Below are positions 1 through 11,000 of a stretch of DNA of 64,000 bases, piece after piece; the stretch's first letter is position 1, and each line of letters starts with the position of its first letter. Location: contig NC_080046.1 in assembly GCF_012489685.1 (NCBI RefSeq), forward strand, positions 32,953,763 through 33,017,762, read 5' to 3'. Source of the stretch: Lotus japonicus. Taxonomy: Eukaryota > Streptophyta > Magnoliopsida > Fabales > Fabaceae. The position numbers and the translations under genes are program-made. The notes beneath the pieces were generated by a model, which was given only the letters and a program-made list of their open reading frames with translations, was not told the origin of the DNA and made no database searches.

Positions 1-2695
1 GCACATCATCCCACTTGAAAGTCACATTCTTTTTAACAAGTTCATTCAAAGGTGCAGCAATGGAACTAAAGTTCCTCACAAACCTTCGATAAAAACTTGC
101 TAAACCATGAAAACTTCTTACCTCATTAGCATTCTTAGGTGTAGGCCATTCTCTAATTGCCTTGACCTTCTCTTCATCAACAGAAACTCCTTTAGAACTT
201 ACAACAAAACCCAAAAATACAACAGATTCCATGCCAAAAGAACACTTTTGAAGGTTGGCATACAACTTGTTCTCTTTTAAAACACCAAACACAGCATGTA
301 AATGTTCAACATGTTCATCTAGGGATTTGCTGTAAATTAAAATGTCATCAAAGTAGACTACAACAAATTTCCCAATGAAAGAACGCAAAACATGGTTCAT
401 TAATCTCATGAATGTGTTGGGTGCATTAGTTAAGCCAAATGGCATCACTAACCACTCATATAAACCATATTTGGTTTTAAAAGCAGTTTTCCATTCATCA
501 CCTTCCTTCATGCGAATTTGATGGTATCCACTTTTCAAATCAATTTTAGAAAACACACAAGAACCATGCAATTCATCAAGCATATCATCTAATCTAGGGA
601 TAGGATATCTATACTTTACAGTGATTTTGTTTATGGCTCGGCAATCAACACACATGCGCCATGTTCCATCTTTCTTCGGAACTAAGATCACGGGAACAGA
701 ACAAGGACTGAGGCTCTCCCTCACAAATCCCTTTTGCAACAACTCATCCACTTGCTTTTGAATTTCCTTTGCTTCCTCGGGACTCGTCCTATAAGCTGGC
801 CTGTTTGGAAGTGAGGAACCAGGAATAAAGTCAATTTGATGCTCAATACCTCTTAAAGGAGGCAATCCTTGTGGTACATCTTCTGGAAAAATTTCAGCAA
901 ACTCCTGCAACAATGAATTAACAGCACTAGGCAAAGAAGAGTTGAGATTGTTAGTGAAATAAACATCTTTGTACATGAGTACAAGCAAGTTCTCCCTTGC
1001 TAACAATGCACTCTCAACATCTCTTTTCTTGGCAAATGCACTTACTCTCTTATTTTTCTCTTCACTGCACTCATTTTTTTCTTTTTCTTTCTTTTTCTCA
1101 TTTTCATTTTTCTTACTTTTTCTCTCTTTTTCTTGAATGCTCACTTTTTCTTCTCTCAACTTACACTCTTTTGCGATTCTAATTTGATCAGCATATGCTT
1201 CAGCAGGTTTGAGAGGTGTCAACACAATGGTGCGATTGTTCATGGTAAAGGTATAGGTATTTTTGTACCCATTATGATCAACATTTCTATCAGATTGCCA
1301 TGGCCGCCCAAGAAGCAAGTGGCCCACATGCATAGGCACAACATCACAAAGAACCTCATCTTTGTATTTTCCAATGGAAAATGATACCAAAACCTGCTTA
1401 GTCACCCTTATGTCTCCACAATCATTGAGCCACTGAAGTCTATATGGATTAGGATGCTTTTTGGTTGGCAAGTTCAGTTTCTCGACCATCAAGGTGCTAG
1501 CAACATTAGTACAACTTCCACTGTCAATAACCATGCTACATACCTTTTCATTAATGAGGCACCTAGTATGGAAAATTTTATCACGTTGCTCCGCATCTTC
1601 ATCTTCCTTAGGCTGTATGCTAAGAGCACGCCTAGTAACAAGCAAATTTCCATGCACGGGTTCAGCCACTTCAACATCACTACAATCTTCTAACAGAGGC
1701 ATTTCATCATCACTTGAGCTCACACTCTCTATGTCTCCATTATCCAGCAAAATCATTGCTCTTTTGTTTGGACACTCAGAAGCAATATGCCCAATTCCTT
1801 GGCATCTGAAACATTTTATATCACGTGATCGTGAAGAAGAATTAGTTTCAGATTTACCTTTAGAGGATGCCATAGTAGACTTGGCCTTCACATTTTCTTT
1901 AGGATGGGAAATGGCTTTATTATTCTTCCAATTTGACTTCCAAGAAGTGCTTGAGGATGATGAGAATTTGGAGGAGGTTTTGGACTTCAATTGCTTTTCC
2001 ACCTGAACTGCTTTGTGCAACAAATCCTCCATCTCCACATAATATTGTAATTCCACCACATCAGCAATCTCCTTCTTTAAACCTCCAATAAACCTTGCCA
2101 TAGTGGCTTCACGGTCTTCTTCTATATTGGCTCTCATCATAGCTATCTCCATCTCCTTGTAATAATCCTCCACACTCATAGAACCTTGGGTCAGACTTTG
2201 CAATTTTCGGTGCAAGTCTCTATGGTAATGGCTGGGGACAAATCTTCTTCTCATGACAGCCTTCATTTCTTCCCATGAGCGAATGGGTCTCTCTCCATTT
2301 CTGCGCCTGTTTATCACAAATTGATCCCACCAAATACTAGCATAATCAGAAAATTCAACAACTGCCAATTTTACCTTTTTCTCCTCTGAATAGTGATGGC
2401 AATCAAACACATGCTCCACCTTTCTCTCCCACTCCAAGTACAGTTCAGGATCATTCTTTCCTTGAAATGTAGGGATGGTCATTTTGATACTATTCAAGTT
2501 ATTGTCACTTCTTCTTCTTTCATGAGATCTTCCATCTGAATACTCCTCCTCTTCTTCCTCTTCATTGTTTCGCCTAGGAGGGGACCTAGACCTTGATGCT
2601 AAATCATCAAACCTTCTATTTAAGGCTGTGAATTGTTCTGTAACAGCTTTCACAAACAGCTTGAGATCAAATGCTCCTTCTTCGTCTCCACTCAT
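1..2695 (-). CDS. CRM-like Ty3/gypsy gag-pol polyprotein, 3' partial
   Basis: I read this frame codon by codon from the ATG at 2695-2693 to the left edge and found no stop, so about 898 codons of an open polyprotein are present and the rest lies outside the window. It would make virus-like-particle, protease and reverse-transcriptase parts of an LTR retrotransposon. Order seen: gag; one CCHC knuckle [14 protein letters not shown] at about residues 295-308; a protease site [10 protein letters not shown] with Asp near 391; reverse transcriptase with YFDDI near 781-785 (bases 341-355); then the start of the connection to RNase H at the edge. It aligns along its length with the polyprotein at 18027-22607, which has DGGSC at the protease site. 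The start MSGDEEG matches MSGEEEE of that copy. The CRM-like assignment rests on gag style and on the GPMTR tail of relatives; another gypsy lineage is possible. Confidence 0.85.
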   Translation of the reverse strand, partial: MSGDEEGAFDLKLFVKAVTEQFTALNRRFDDLASRSRSPPRRNNEEEEEEEYSDGRSHERRRSDNNLNSIKMTIPTFQGKNDPELYLEWERKVEHVFDCHHYSEEKKVKLAVVEFSDYASIWWDQFVINRRRNGERPIRSWEEMKAVMRRRFVPSHYHRDLHRKLQSLTQGSMSVEDYYKEMEIAMMRANIEEDREATMARFIGGLKKEIADVVELQYYVEMEDLLHKAVQVEKQLKSKTSSKFSSSSSTSWKSNWKNNKAISHPKENVKAKSTMASSKGKSETNSSSRSRDIKCFRCQGIGHIASECPNKRAMILLDNGDIESVSSSDDEMPLLEDCSDVEVAEPVHGNLLVTRRALSIQPKEDEDAEQRDKIFHTRCLINEKVCSMVIDSGSCTNVASTLMVEKLNLPTKKHPNPYRLQWLNDCGDIRVTKQVLVSFSIGKYKDEVLCDVVPMHVGHLLLGRPWQSDRNVDHNGYKNTYTFTMNNRTIVLTPLKPAEAYADQIRIAKECKLREEKVSIQEKERKSKKNENEKKKEKEKNECSEEKNKRVSAFAKKRDVESALLARENLLVLMYKDVYFTNNLNSSLPSAVNSLLQEFAEIFPEDVPQGLPPLRGIEHQIDFIPGSSLPNRPAYRTSPEEAKEIQKQVDELLQKGFVRESLSPCSVPVILVPKKDGTWRMCVDCRAINKITVKYRYPIPRLDDMLDELHGSCVFSKIDLKSGYHQIRMKEGDEWKTAFKTKYGLYEWLVMPFGLTNAPNTFMRLMNHVLRSFIGKFVVVYFDDILIYSKSLDEHVEHLHAVFGVLKENKLYANLQKCSFGMESVVFLGFVVSSKGVSVDEEKVKAIREWPTPKNANEVRSFHGLASFYRRFVRNFSSIAAPLNELVKKNVTFKWDDV

Positions 2696-3402
2696 GATTA
2701 TGTGCTGCCAAAAACACAGTTAGTAATAAAATTCTCACTCACACAATCTCACGTGTTTACACTCAAAATATTTCAATCACTCGTGTTTCTCTCAATCTTT
2801 CGCTTTTTATTTTTCCTCTAATGATCTCACAACTCTTGCCTTTTACCACTCAGCTTCACCTTATGAGCTCTTAAATTAAGAACTTTAGGATGGTTCTACA
2901 CAACAAGGAACAGCTAGAGTATGAAGATGCTAACTTCAGCGATTTAAGGAAATGAGAGATTAGGAAGGACACACTAATTTTTTTTTAAGAGAAATAGAAA
3001 ACGAGAACAATGGCTGAGGTTTTTTTTTTTTTTTTTTGATTGCTGGAAAGAAACACACTTAAATTCTTCAGGTCACAACTCTTTTTTTTTTTTCCTTTTT
3101 TTTTGTAATACTTCTTTCTTTTTTTCTTTTTTTTTTGTGCTTTTGGACCTGAACACTTCTTTTCTTTTCTTTTTTTTTTTGCACTTTTTTTTTTTCCAGC
3201 AGAATGCAAATCACAAAAGACAAAAAGAATGAAGGAACACACGAAAACTTCAAAAAAAAGATGATGAGAAGACAAGGGAAAGGATAATATGAGTAGGCTG
3301 TTTTTTTTTTTTATATAGGATGAGAACAACAAAAAAAAACGAAAAATAAAAACAAAATGGAGAAAAGAAACCTGGTTTTCAAGAGCCTAAGCTCTGGTAC
3401 CA
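2696..3402 (-). other. CRM-like element leader and primer-binding site
   Basis: Untranslated leader between LTR and gag of the element that ends at 1. Read on the minus strand, positions 3402-3391 are TGGTACCAGAGC, close to the tRNA-iMet primer site TGGTATCAGAGC used by many plant elements, two bases inside the LTR. The leader carries long A runs on the minus strand (T runs at about 3019-3037, 3080-3110, 3120-3180 and 3300-3312 on the plus strand). Lysine-rich reading frames here are products of these runs, not genes. Confidence 0.75.
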
Positions 3403-3404
3403 AA

Positions 3405-3866
3405 TGATATGATTTGGGAACACATAGGATCGTCTTGAAAACCGGGGACAAAAGATAGGAACTTGACCCTAACCGCGACCTGCCGGTAGAACCAAAGTTA
3501 TCAAAGATAAAGGGGAACTTGACCCTAACCGCGACCTGCCGGTAGAACCAAAGTTATCAAGTTTAGTTCTTAACCCAAGAACAAATGGGAAGCTCTCACA
3601 ATATGAGAAAACTCAATATCATTCAGATTCAAAAACTGCTTTGTTCCATACATTGAGTCCCTATTTATAGGCTAAGTGGGATGCTACTCTTTCCAATATA
3701 AGTAATAATGCTCCCACTAACATTTAATAGACTCCACTAGAGATTTATAGCTCCACTAGCATTGGAAACTTGAGTAAAAACCCACTGTTCCTAAAGATGA
3801 GTCAAAGGCTCATAAAAGACATTAAAAACCAACTAGGGGGAATACAAAATGTCATCAGAAAATTCA
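3405..3866 (-). mobile_element. LTR of CRM-like element 1
   Basis: Starts TG at 3405, two bases after the PBS, which fixes this edge. The other edge is less sure: CA at 3865-3866 is followed by CCCCTA, which read on the minus strand is a short purine tract before TGAATTTTC, so I place it there. On the minus strand TATAAATA lies at 3669-3662 and is the likely promoter. A 56-bp unit beginning GGAACTTGACCCTAACC is present twice in a row, at 3458 and 3514, inside the LTR. The LTR has internal sequence on both sides: gag leader on the left and the end of a related pol on the right. Confidence 0.6.
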
Positions 3867-3981
3867 CCCCTATATTAAATACGAAAATTCAAGAAAATAA
3901 CTAAAATGGACTTATTTACTAAATATTAATGTCCATGAGTGCATCTTGAACATGCAGATTGGGTTCTTGGAAATTATGCCT

Positions 3982-4212
3982 TCAAGTTGGGTCCAAGTCA
4001 TCATCATTCTTGTGTTCAAGGAAATTGACCCACTTTGGAGTTGCTTCTAATTTATTCTGATATTCTTTTCCCTTGAGCTCCAAAATCAGTCCTTGCAAAG
4101 CTTGCTTCATTCTTTTGGTCTTGGACCTTGTCATTGGACCTCCTATTTCCTGCAAAGGGTCTTTGTCTGGGCTGGACCGATCCTCATCAGGACACTTCAC
4201 CCTTTCATTCAG
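3982..4212 (-). pseudogene. C-terminal remnant of a CRM-like pol
   Basis: The minus-strand frame ends at a stop at 3982 and reads through GGPMTRSKTKRMKQALQGL, the same tail type as the end of the polyprotein at 18027 ([17 protein letters not shown]). Only the last 70 or so residues remain. On the right it is cut off at about 4212, where Tekay-type LTR sequence starts. It lies on the outer side of the LTR at 3405-3866, so in minus orientation the order is pol end, LTR, PBS, gag: two elements of one family sharing an LTR, or a nested insertion followed by deletion. Confidence 0.75.
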
Positions 4213-4213
4213 T

Positions 4214-4452
4214 TTGTACATATTGCCTACGGGCGTTGCACTTTTCTTTCCGTCACTGGAGGTTACTCGTGACGAGGTTGCTACTACAGCGGGGGCTGTT
4301 TATATATTGTATATTAGTTCTATTGCTTTTCGCTTTTGGGTTTTATTTAATTCAGTCTTGTCTTAGTTATTAAAAAAAAAATATTTCACGTTTTTCCGCA
4401 TTAAGTTTACTTTTGGTTACTAAAGTGACGCCACCGAAATCGGGGTGTTACA
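4214..4452 (+). mobile_element. 3' end fragment of a Tekay-type LTR
   Basis: Matches the end of the complete LTR at 59810-63989 from TTGTACATATTGCC to the terminal GGGGTGTTACA, including the shared block ACTAAAGTGACGCCACCGAA. Only the last 240 bp or so remain. The left break joins CRM-like pol; the right end, CA at 4451-4452, abuts the interior of a Tat LTR. This suggests insertion into the Tat 3' LTR followed by loss of everything to the left. Confidence 0.8.
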
Positions 4453-4453
4453 G

Positions 4454-4651
4454 TACTTGGGCCTGACAACCGGGGCCCAAGCCTCTATACATATAAGACA
4501 AAACTAAAGGAATCTTCCAGCTGGCGCGTGGACCCATCCAGAAGACGGGCGGGCTTCGACGTTGTTCCATAAACCCCGCAATGGCTGCTTTCGTTCATCT
4601 AAATGCTCGATTTGGGCGGGAATAAGTGATACTTATATCCCGCCCAGTCCA
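4454..4651 (-). mobile_element. Truncated 3' LTR of the Tat element
   Basis: 198 bp matching 13711-13908. In element sense it begins TGGACTGGGCGGGATATAAG and stops after the first 198 of 368 bp, where the end of a Tekay-type LTR is fused to it. The GATATAAG near its start may be the TATA element. Immediately inside lies the purine tract CTTGGGGGCATG (minus strand, ending at 4652). Confidence 0.85.
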
Positions 4652-4812
4652 CATGCCCCCAAGACATGAGGCTTAAGTAAGTTGAGTCGAAATGTCTTTA
4701 TACGTTGCTTCGTCGCCTACCTTTTCATTTACTTCGTTCTTCTGATAATTGTGTCGCCGTTCTTTCATTTGTGTAGGTGTCCCGCCCAGTCCACATGCCC
4801 CCAAGACATGAG
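4639..4812 (-). repeat. Duplicated LTR-start plus polypurine tract
   Basis: A 32-bp block containing the first bases of the LTR and the purine tract is present at 4639-4670 and again, identical, at 4781-4812, 142 bp further inside the element. Similarity continues weakly after each copy (TTGAGTCGAAATGTC versus TTGAGTCGAGATGTC). The outer copy is the true LTR junction; the inner copy is a second purine tract with only about 13 bp of LTR-like sequence. Confidence 0.85.
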
Positions 4813-5134
4813 ACTTAGGTTCCTTGAGTCGAGATGTCTTTACAGTATATCGCCATTCTTTGTAGTCATGGGCCTGTCTTCACATTCTTGCTTATGAATT
4901 CTCGCCATTTTTTATCTTTGTCGATATCTCGCCGTTATCACACCTGTCAAACACGTCTTTTCAACTGACGCACGTATCCTTCTTTTCCGGGATTTTGCTA
5001 TCATTTGCCATAAATGCAGTTGTGCGTCTCGAGGAGTTATGTCTTTTCGTTTCATACCTTTTCAAATTTCAAATCCCACGATCCCACGATCCTTCGCAGT
5101 CTTTCCCACTCATTCTCTCTCTTCCTTTTTCTTC

Positions 5135-5142
5135 TATAAATA
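5135..5142 (+). promoter_or_regulatory. TATA box of the antisense gene in the Tat element
   Basis: TATAAATA in a pyrimidine-rich stretch, about 280 bp before the likely start codon at 5421 and on the strand opposite to gag-pol. Transcription would start near 5165. A possible 5' UTR intron follows: donor CCG|GTGAGTCC near 5319 and acceptor TTACCCAG just before 5419. Position and composition support a promoter; activity is not shown by sequence alone. Confidence 0.5.
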
Positions 5143-5420
5143 CCCTTTTTACCTTTCACTTTTCACTTTTCTGAAAACCTTTGCTCTGAAAACTTTTTCA
5201 TCGCAGCTTTCCCTCTCTTCTTTGTTCTCCGGTGAACCTTGCTCACTCCGGCCGTCGTCATTGCGCGGTGCTCCCCCATCGCCGACGTTCTCTTTACTCA
5301 ATCCTCCGCTTCTTCCTCCGGTGAGTCCTTCCCCTTTCTCTTTTCTTGACACTGTGTCTTCTTCTTTCTTTGTGTTTGGACCTGTTCATCTTCTTTTTTA
5401 TTTTTATGAAATTACCCAGC

Positions 5421-7527
5421 ATGTCGACACAAAATTTTAGCATTTCCTCCTTAGAGCTCACTTCCCCTTCTACGGAGGGGGAAGTTTCTGCCCCCACCGT
5501 TATCGAAATACAATCCTCGCCCTCCACTCACGAGGATTCCGGTCCCGCCGGCTCCGTTAATTCTATTCTCTCCTCTAATGGAGATTTGTCTTCGCCCGAA
5601 TGGCGTTCCAATGCGCATTTAGTTGAAGATAAGTGTCTTTGGCGCTCCATCTGGGGTAGCCTTGGGAGCATCAGTTCGCTTCGAATATCTTCTCAAGGGT
5701 TTACAAAGATAAATCCCGCCACCTCAAATAACGAAGATCACCTGTTAAATGTTCTTCCATGTGGCGAGGACGATTGCGTTCTTTTTCGCAAGGAACCCAC
5801 TGATGAATCGCCCGATTTCTTTTTTGTTTATGGTTATTTTTTCTTGGATTTGAATATCAAACTCCCTTTCTCGCCCTTCATATGCCACGTTCTTACCTTT
5901 TTGAACGTGGCGCCTTGTCAACTCCAGCCCAACGCCTGGGGTTTCATTCGCTGCTTTGAAATTCTCTGTGAACATTTGAGTTGCACTCCCACCTATCCCT
6001 TGTTTTTCCTTTTTTAGAAGACAATCACCACAAAACCTACATCTGTCAAGTGGGTTCCCCTTTTGGCTCGCAAGAACATGAGCCGATTCACCGCCCTTAA
6101 AAGCCATTACAAAGTGTGGCAGAAAAAATATTTCAAAGTCATGGAGTCGCCTGAAATGAATAACTTGTTTCGAGATTCCAATAACCACCCTCTCTTCCCC
6201 TTTTACTGGACAAAAAACCCTCGCCGAAAAATATCCGTTTCATACGACGCCTTGGATGAATCCGAGCAGGCCATCGCCGATTACCTCCGCACATTACCAG
6301 TAATCTCTGGTCATGACTTGATTGAAGCGTCGAAATCCGGCACTTTAAATCAATTTTTTAGTAAGTTTATAATTTTTGCACAACTTGTTTTTCTATTTGT
6401 TTATGTACCTCGCCTAAGTGATGTTTTCCATGCAGCCACGATGGGAAAAAGCAAGGTTGATGCCAACCCCATCAAGATGAAGGAATACCTCGCCCAGTCT
6501 GCTGCGGCGGCGAAGAAAAGGGCCGCCGAGACTGAGCAAAAGAAAAAGAATGAAGGTACTTCGGGCTCTGATAACGTCAGGGACCCAAAGCGCCAAAAAA
6601 CTTTGAGCGCTGCTGGTGTTAAACCTCTTCACCAATCAACTCTTGATCCAAAAGGTCGTCCGACTGAGAAAAAGAAGGGGCATGACAATGTCCCGCCACC
6701 TCAACCGGATTCAGGCGCACTGATCAACCGCCCTTCAACTCCATTCATCCAAGCTGGCCCTAGCTCAGCTATTGGTGGCGAGGCTCTTCCCCCTTTGCTG
6801 AACCTATCTGATCCTCGCTTCAACGTATTGGATTTTATGAATCGTACCTTTGACAACCGGATTCACAAGGATGTTTCCGGTCAAGGCCCTCCCAACATTG
6901 CTTCTGTGGCGATCCATCATGCGCTCTCTGCCGCCAGTACTGTGGCGGGAATGGCTAAGTGCGTGAAGGAGTTGATAGCAACCAAGAACCGTTATGAAAA
7001 GAAGGCGGCTGACTATAAGACTGCCTATGAGCAAGCAAAAGCCGATGCTGAGACCGCCAACAAAAACCTGAAGGCTGCTGAGGAGAGGTGTGCTAAGTTA
7101 ACTGATGACTTGGCGGCTTCTGACTTGCTTCTTCAAAAGACCAAATCTCTGAAAGAAACTATCAACGACAAACACACTGCTGTTCAGGCCAAGTGCCAAA
7201 AATTGGAAAAGAAGTACGAATGCCTAAATGCTTCCATCTTGGGGCGTGCTTCTCTAGTTTGCTCAAGGCTTTCTGGCGGCCAAAGAGCAGATTAGTGTGG
7301 TTGAGCCGGGCTTTGATCTTTCCCGTATTGGGTGGCTGAAGGAGATCAAGGATGGTCAAGTAGTTGGTGATGATGACATTAGCCTCGACCTCCTTCCCCA
7401 ATTCGATGATGAAAGTGAGCCTAAAGAAGATGGCGAGGATGGGAATGAGCAGCACGAGAATGAGGATCACGAGAAGGAAGACCCTCAAGCTGGGACAAGC
7501 CAGGGCAACAATGAGAACCTGGCTTGA
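5421..7527 (+). pseudogene. Antisense accessory gene of the Tat element (plant-transposon type domain)
   Basis: A protein of about 670 residues encoded opposite to gag-pol. Likely start MSTQNFSISSLE at 5421. The first half resembles a domain I know from plant proteins labelled putative gypsy-type transposon; function unknown. A 75-nt intron with GTAAGT donor (6361) and TGCAG acceptor (ending 6435) leaves the frame unchanged. Then follow a basic stretch (about 6440-6700), a coiled-coil-like segment (about 6960-7240, rich in Ala, Lys, Glu) and a very acidic tail (about 7410-7500). Two breaks: TAG at 6015-6017 in frame, and a one-base frameshift near 7260, after which the frame reads on to a stop at 7525-7527. 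Few breaks over 2.1 kb suggest recent loss. Accessory antisense genes at this place are known in Tat elements; their role is not established. Confidence 0.7.
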
Positions 7528-8028
7528 ATTTCTTCTTTTATTTCATGAAGTTAAAATTTTGCTTTGGGAATTGCCCTGTCTTTTATCATCATTCCAAATC
7601 ATGTACGGGCGTCGCCCCCTTTGCCTTACTTTTAATGGATACCATTTTAAGTTCATTCGTTGTTACCTTGAGTTGTTACTAACTTTTGTTGTTACTTTGG
7701 TTTGCATACCTTAGCCGATTTTTCGACGAGGCTTGGTTTCTAGTGGCCACTAGAATTGCCAAGGCTTTTAACATTTGATGGCGACACTTTCTTATTCCGA
7801 AAGGTTTACTCGCAGTATTGCATACTTTGATACGATTTGCATTGCATGAACTCGTAATATAAATTATATTGAATTAAAAAATACAGGCGATTTTGTTGAA
7901 ATAACCTTTTCATTAATTTTCTTTCTCATGAGAACAATTGTCCCATTCTTTTTACATGCCGCCTCATTAAAAACCTCTCCAAAGAAAGGAAAAAAGAGTG
8001 CGACTTCATTCACCTTTGGTTGTTTCTA

Positions 8029-11000
8029 TTAACTAAAATACTGCTTTAGATGAGAGGCGTTCCATGTTCGTGGAACCTTTTGACCATTTAGTTGTTCCAA
8101 CTTATAAGCTCCTCCTCCAACATCGCCTATAATCCTGTAAGGCCCGCCCCAGTTGGGTGAAAGTTTGTTGTGTTTATCGGGTATTGTATTTTTTCGGAGC
8201 ACTAAGTCTCCTACCCTCATTTTTCTAGGCACTACTTTCGTTGAGAATTTTCTTGCAACCTTCACTTTTCCCGCCTCATTCCTTATGTGAGCCTCACGTT
8301 GTTCCTCGGGCAGCATGATTAGATTTGCTATTAAATTTTCCCCGTTGTCATTCTCATTAAACCGAACCACTCGCCAATTTTGGTTTTCAATTTCAACTGG
8401 GAGCATGGCGTCAGTCCCATAAGTTAAACGATACGGGGTTTCCTTTGTGCTTGACTGTTCAGTGGTGTTGTATGCCCAAAGAACGCCTGGTAGTTCCTCC
8501 TCCCAAAGCCCTTTTGCTTCATCCAGTTTCTTCTTTAAACCTTTCAGGATAACCTTGTTAGCCGATTCAGCCTGCCCATTGGTTTGTGGATGTTCTACAG
8601 AGGCAAATCGCATCTCGATTCCCATTTCTGTACAAAATTCCCGGGTAACATTACTTGTGAATTGTGTTCCATTATCCATTACTAACGCCCTGGGGACCCC
8701 AAATCTACAAACAATCCTTCGCCACAAGAAGCTCCTGACCTTGGCAGCCGTGATAGTTGCCACCGCCTCGGCTTCTATCCATTTAGTGAAGTAATCAACC
8801 GCCACGATGATATACTTCATTTGTGCCTTCGCTACTGGGAATGGTCCCAAAATGTCAACCCCCCACATAGCAAATGGCCAAGGCGCCATCATGGTTGTTA
8901 ACTCTTCTGGCGGAGCCTTGTGCAAGTCAGAGAAGACTTGGCATTTTTCACATTTCTTAACATACTCAAGACAGTCCTTCTTCATTGTCGGCCAATAAAA
9001 TCCAGCTCTCACGATTTTCACCGCCAAGGATTTCCCGCCTATATGGCTTGAACAAACACCTTCATGGACTTCCGCCATTATTCCATGGGCGTTCTTGGTG
9101 TCAACGCATTTGAGCATAGGGGACATAATTCCCCGCCGATACAACTCACCATCCACCACTGTGTAAAAACTGGCTTCCCTTCGTTTCGCTCTTGTGTTCA
9201 CATTGTCATCCTTTGGAGGGTTTTCTAGGAAGATCTTGATTGACTCCATCCAAGAAGGCTCGCCTTCAATTACTGACTTGACTGCTTTCAACTTTAGTTC
9301 TACCAAATCAATGCTCGGGCGAGGCAGGGTTTCCTGAATGACTGTTTGGTAATTGCCCAATCTCCCTGTGCTCGCCAATTTTGCTAACACATCTGCCCTC
9401 TCATTTTGGCCCCTCGGGACATGTTCTATCTTAATTTCTTTGACCTCCATCATCAATCTGTGTACCACTTCCAAGTATTTGGAAAGTTGCGGATCCTTTA
9501 CTTGGTACTCGCCTTTCACCTGTTTAACCACTAACTGCGAATCTCCCTTGATAAATAACTTTTGGACCCCCAGCTCAATGGCTAGCCTTAAGCCGGCGAT
9601 CAAAGCCTCATACTCAGATTGATTGTTGCTCGCCTTGAACTCGAACTTTAGAGACTGTTCAATGATCATTTTGTCTGGACTTTCAATTGTTATCCCAGCC
9701 CCACTTCCAGTCTTATTAGAGGATCCATCCACAGATAGGACCCATTCTCCTCGAGTCTTCTCGCCTTCCGTGGGTGTTAATTCCGCCACGAAGTCGATCA
9801 AACTTTGAACTGTGACTTGGCCCCTTGGCTCATATTGTATATCATATTCTGACAATTCCACTGACCAGCTAACCAATCGCCCTGACAAATCGGGCTTCTG
9901 AAGTACTTGTCTTAAGGGGACATCAGTTTTAACTTTGACTTGGAAACTTTGGAAATAAGGCCTAAGGCGCCTCGCAGTTTTCAAAATCGCCAATGCAGCC
10001 TTTTCAATTTTTTGGTACCGCAACTCTGCCCCCTGTAAAGTATGGCTCACGAAATATATAACTTTCTGCTTTTTTCCCTCTTCCTGGAGCAACACTGTAC
10101 TCACCGCCTTGTCAGTAACTGCTAGATAGAGCACTAATGGAAAGCCTGGTGTTGGCTTGGAAAGTACTGGCAATGTGGCCAATGATTCCTTTAATTTGGT
10201 AAAAGCTTGTTCGCATTCCTCTGTCCACTGAAACTTTGAATTCTTTTTTAAGCATGTGAAGAATGGGGCCGCTTTGTCACCCGCCATTGGCAAGAAACGT
10301 GACAAGGCGGCCATTCGTCCTGTCAAACGCTGAACTTCTTTGACACTTGCTGGGCTTTTCATCTCGAAGATCGCCCTTCCCTTATCAGGATTCACTTCTA
10401 TTCCTCTCGATGTCAACATGAATCCCAAGAACTTTCCTCCCTGGATCCCAAAAGAACACTTCTCAGGGTTCAACTTCATTTGATATGTTCTTAATTGAGT
10501 AAACGCTTCCTTAAGATCGCCGCCATGATCACTAGCCCTGGCGGACTTTACGATCATGTCGTCCACATATACCTCCATATTCCTGCCCACTTGTTTTGAA
10601 AAGATTTTATCCATGAGCCGTTGGTACGTAGCTCCTGCATTCTTCAATCCAAAAGGCATTGTCTTGTAACAATAATTCGCCTGATTGGTCATAAATGCTG
10701 TACTTTCTTCATCCGATGGATGCATCATGATTTGATTGTAGCCCGAGTAAGCATCCATGAGACTTAAAAGTTCATTCCCCGACGCTCCATCCACAAGCTT
10801 ATCGACATTGGGAAGTGGATATGAATCTTTAGGACACACTTTGTTCAAGCTTGTGTAGTCCGTGCACATTCGCCACTTCCCATTGGATTTTTTGACCATC
10901 ACAACATTGGCGAGCCATGTCGGGTACTGCACCTCACGGATGAAGCGAGCCTTGATTAGTTTCTCAGTCTCTAATTGTACTGCCTTATTCTTTTCATCAC

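Noticed and set aside
2985..3332. Lysine-rich 115-residue frame on the minus strand
   Set aside because: It is only the reading of poly-A/T runs in the leader of the CRM-like element; no conserved motif.
6001..6020. Intron in the antisense Tat gene ending at TTTTTTAG near 6017
   Set aside because: The polypyrimidine run looks like an acceptor, but the coding pattern up to it (EILCEHLSCTP) is protein-like and no donor fits, so I treat the TAG as a nonsense change.
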